A stretch of DNA of 64,000 bases from Psychrobacter immobilis (GTDB lineage: Bacteria > Pseudomonadota > Gammaproteobacteria > Pseudomonadales > Moraxellaceae): positions 1-64,000 of the forward strand of contig NZ_CAJHAD010000016.1 of assembly GCF_904846285.1 (NCBI RefSeq). Direction: 5' to 3'. The notes under the pieces were generated by a model that made no database searches, had not been told where the DNA came from, and was given only the letters and a program-made list of their open reading frames with translations. This document shows, one piece after another, positions 62,094 to 64,000 of this stretch (the first letter of the stretch is position 1; every line of letters starts with the position of its first letter). Both the position numbers and the translations under genes were made by a program.

Positions 62094-64000
62094 ATGAACC
62101 CAGTAGACCAGTTTACCCCGCAAGAGCCGATTTTATTTAAGCCAGCAGATTTGCTATCCCCAGACTATATTACCCAGTCGTCAGAAACGCTGCACGCTCG
62201 TATCTCACCTTTATATAGCGTTGATGAAGAGTGCTGGTTAACGCAGTTGTTGCCACTTGCCAAGCCGACTGATAGCGAACGCGAAGCGGCTGCCACGCAG
62301 ACACGCCAACTGGTCGAGCACGTACGTAATGATGGCAAAGCTGTGAAAATGGTTGATTCGTTATTACTCGAATATAGCCTTGATACCCAAGAAGGTATTC
62401 TGCTGATGAGTTTGGCCGAAGCATTGATTCGAGTACCAGACAATTATACGGCTGACGCGCTGATTCATGACAAAATGAGTGTGGCAGATTGGAAAAAACA
62501 CCTCAAAAATGACAATGGTTTTATTGTCAATGCCTCGACATGGGGCATGATGATGACCGGCCGTGTGGTCAGTATTGATAGCAATACTACCGCTTCAGGA
62601 TTTTTGGATCGTATGACCAAAAAGATGGGTGAGCCGGTCATTCGTAGTGCGATGCAAAAAGCCATGCGTATCATGGGTCATCAGTTTGTATTGGGCGAAA
62701 CCATTGAAGGGGCGAATAAAAATAGCCAACCATATCGTAATAAAGGCTATACCTATTCATTTGATATGCTAGGTGAAGCGGCCATTACCCATAAAGACGC
62801 TGAAAAATACTTCAACGATTATCTGCATGCGATTAAAGCGACTGCCAGTATCAAAGTTAAAGAGGGTATGCCAAAGCCGTCGGTATCTATTAAGCTGTCA
62901 GCCTTGCATCCGCGCTATGAAGCGACCCAAGAAGAGCAAGTCATGGGTCTATTACGTCAACGCTGCCTACTATTGATTGAAGCGGCACGAGAGGTCAATG
63001 TCGATATTAGTATCGATGCCGAGGAAGCCGACCGTCTTGAGATTTCTTTAAAGCTATTTGAGTCTCTATACCGTGATAACTTGACGGCTGATTGGGATGG
63101 CTTAGGTATTGTAGTACAAGGCTACTCTAAACGCGCGATTGCGATTTTAGTATGGTTAGCGCGCTTGGCAACTGAAGTCGGCGATCGTATTCCAGTGCGT
63201 TTGGTAAAAGGCGCGTATTGGGATACTGAGATTAAATTGGCGCAGCAAAAAGGTCTGTCAGGCTATCCAGTCTGGACACGTAAAGAAGGTACAGATACTG
63301 CCTATCTTGCTTGCGCACGCTTCTTATTATCCGAGCATTTACGCGGACTCATCTGGCCACAGTTTGCGACGCATAATGCGCACACGCTAGCGTCGATTAT
63401 GACCATGAGTGCGCATCGAGATTTTGAGTTTCAGCGTCTACACGGCATGGGCGATGCGCTTTATGATCATATCCTGCAAGCCTATCAGATTCCGGTACGT
63501 ATCTATGCACCGGTTGGCGCGCACAAAGACTTGTTGCCGTATTTGGTCCGTCGTTTACTTGAGAACGGTGCCAATAGCTCGTTTGTCCATCAGCTATTAG
63601 ACAAGTCTTATCCAATCGACAAGCTAACCGTACATCCATACGATAAGTTATTGACCAACGATACCTTACACAATCCTGATATCCCGCTGCCGTTAGATAT
63701 CTATGGTAAGCGCCGTGCCAGTTTCGGTCCCAATATCTTTGTGGAGTCACAATGGCTACCGTTTAAAGCGGCTATTGATAGCCATCTACATAAAACGTGG
63801 TCAGCGACTTCTATTATTAATGGTAAAGCGATTGCTGAATACGAAGCGGATGGTAAGACTCATAAGCTTGAATCTCAGAAAGTGCGTGCGCCTTGGAATC
63901 ATGAAGTCATCGCTGGTGACGTAAAATATGCCAATGCAGATTTGGCCGTTCAAGCTATCGGTGCGGCGGTGGCAGGGCAAAGCGCGTGGCAAGCAGTACC
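62094..64000 (+). CDS. putA: Bifunctional proline dehydrogenase / glutamate-semialdehyde dehydrogenase PutA (partial, cut by window end)
   Basis: The frame from ATG 62094 (TGGAG before it) stays open for at least 635 codons to the window end. PutA oxidises proline to glutamate in two steps, passing electrons to ubiquinone. The N-terminal arm starts without a ribbon-helix-helix DNA-binding domain; the FAD-binding proline dehydrogenase barrel shows FDMLGEA, VRLVKGAYWDTEIKLA, FATHNAHT, FQRLHGMG and RIYAPVGAHKDLLPYLVR. The linker to the aldehyde dehydrogenase half begins near codon 590. Lacking the DNA-binding domain, this PutA should not repress its own gene. The missing C-terminal part lies outside the window. 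Confidence 0.95.
   Translation, partial: MNPVDQFTPQEPILFKPADLLSPDYITQSSETLHARISPLYSVDEECWLTQLLPLAKPTDSEREAAATQTRQLVEHVRNDGKAVKMVDSLLLEYSLDTQEGILLMSLAEALIRVPDNYTADALIHDKMSVADWKKHLKNDNGFIVNASTWGMMMTGRVVSIDSNTTASGFLDRMTKKMGEPVIRSAMQKAMRIMGHQFVLGETIEGANKNSQPYRNKGYTYSFDMLGEAAITHKDAEKYFNDYLHAIKATASIKVKEGMPKPSVSIKLSALHPRYEATQEEQVMGLLRQRCLLLIEAAREVNVDISIDAEEADRLEISLKLFESLYRDNLTADWDGLGIVVQGYSKRAIAILVWLARLATEVGDRIPVRLVKGAYWDTEIKLAQQKGLSGYPVWTRKEGTDTAYLACARFLLSEHLRGLIWPQFATHNAHTLASIMTMSAHRDFEFQRLHGMGDALYDHILQAYQIPVRIYAPVGAHKDLLPYLVRRLLENGANSSFVHQLLDKSYPIDKLTVHPYDKLLTNDTLHNPDIPLPLDIYGKRRASFGPNIFVESQWLPFKAAIDSHLHKTWSATSIINGKAIAEYEADGKTHKLESQKVRAPWNHEVIAGDVKYANADLAVQAIGAAVAGQSAWQAV

Noticed and set aside
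62165..62674. Minus-strand frames opposite putA.
   Set aside because: They overlap the clearly coding putA frame and have low-complexity or unlikely composition.

Overview
The window looks like chromosomal DNA of a gamma-proteobacterium of the Moraxellaceae, most probably Psychrobacter. This is judged from the style of its housekeeping proteins (RpoD, DnaG, RluD, GpsA and SecF with long low-complexity additions), AT-leaning intergenic DNA, scattered type II secretion genes and a quinone-dependent PyrD. No database search was possible, so the genus is an inference.

Layout. 1-9.7 kb: a heptamer repeat, a small lipoprotein, an alpha/beta hydrolase, zapE, a nitroreductase, gpsA, sixA, gspL-gspM, a small membrane protein, pyrD and cvpA. 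9.9-14.3 kb: purF, the branched-chain amino acid exporter azlCD and a MATE transporter. 14.5-18.3 kb: yajC and secD-secF. 18.9-29.4 kb: a CNNM/CorC-type protein, a small exported protein, a LysM-rich MltD-like transglycosylase, a shortened MltF-like transglycosylase, a Nif3-like protein and a DegS/AlgW-type protease. 29.5-35.7 kb: class Ia ribonucleotide reductase (nrdA, nrdB, yfaE), split by an AT-rich P-loop ATPase gene and a small hypothetical gene. 36.2-40.5 kb: a DUF493 protein, a methyltransferase and tenA behind a TPP riboswitch, then a TetR regulator with a Bcr/CflA-type exporter. 40.7-50.5 kb: rpoD, dnaG, bamD, rluD, pgeF and a flavodoxin-like protein. 51.5-55.6 kb: a triheme cytochrome c, a Tat-exported flavin amine oxidase and a monoheme cytochrome c lipoprotein. 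55.8-59.6 kb: tolQRAB without pal. 60.0-64.0 kb: an NCS2 purine permease and putA, cut by the window end.

How it fits together. Most of the window is core metabolism and envelope biogenesis: Sec export, BAM, Tol, peptidoglycan remodelling and T2SS. Three places stand out. (1) A Sll1717-like P-loop ATPase, a possible defence or stress gene, sits inside the nrd locus with its own promoter and hairpin-rich flanks. Paired NrdR boxes precede nrdA, and a separate promoter lies before the nrdB-side genes. (2) The amine oxidase and two cytochromes look like a periplasmic amine dehydrogenase respiratory module. (3) A 74-bp repeat with terminal inverted repeats occurs twice, 27 kb apart, and several unrelated short minisatellites lie at gene borders. 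No tRNA, rRNA, CRISPR array, prophage or insertion sequence was seen.
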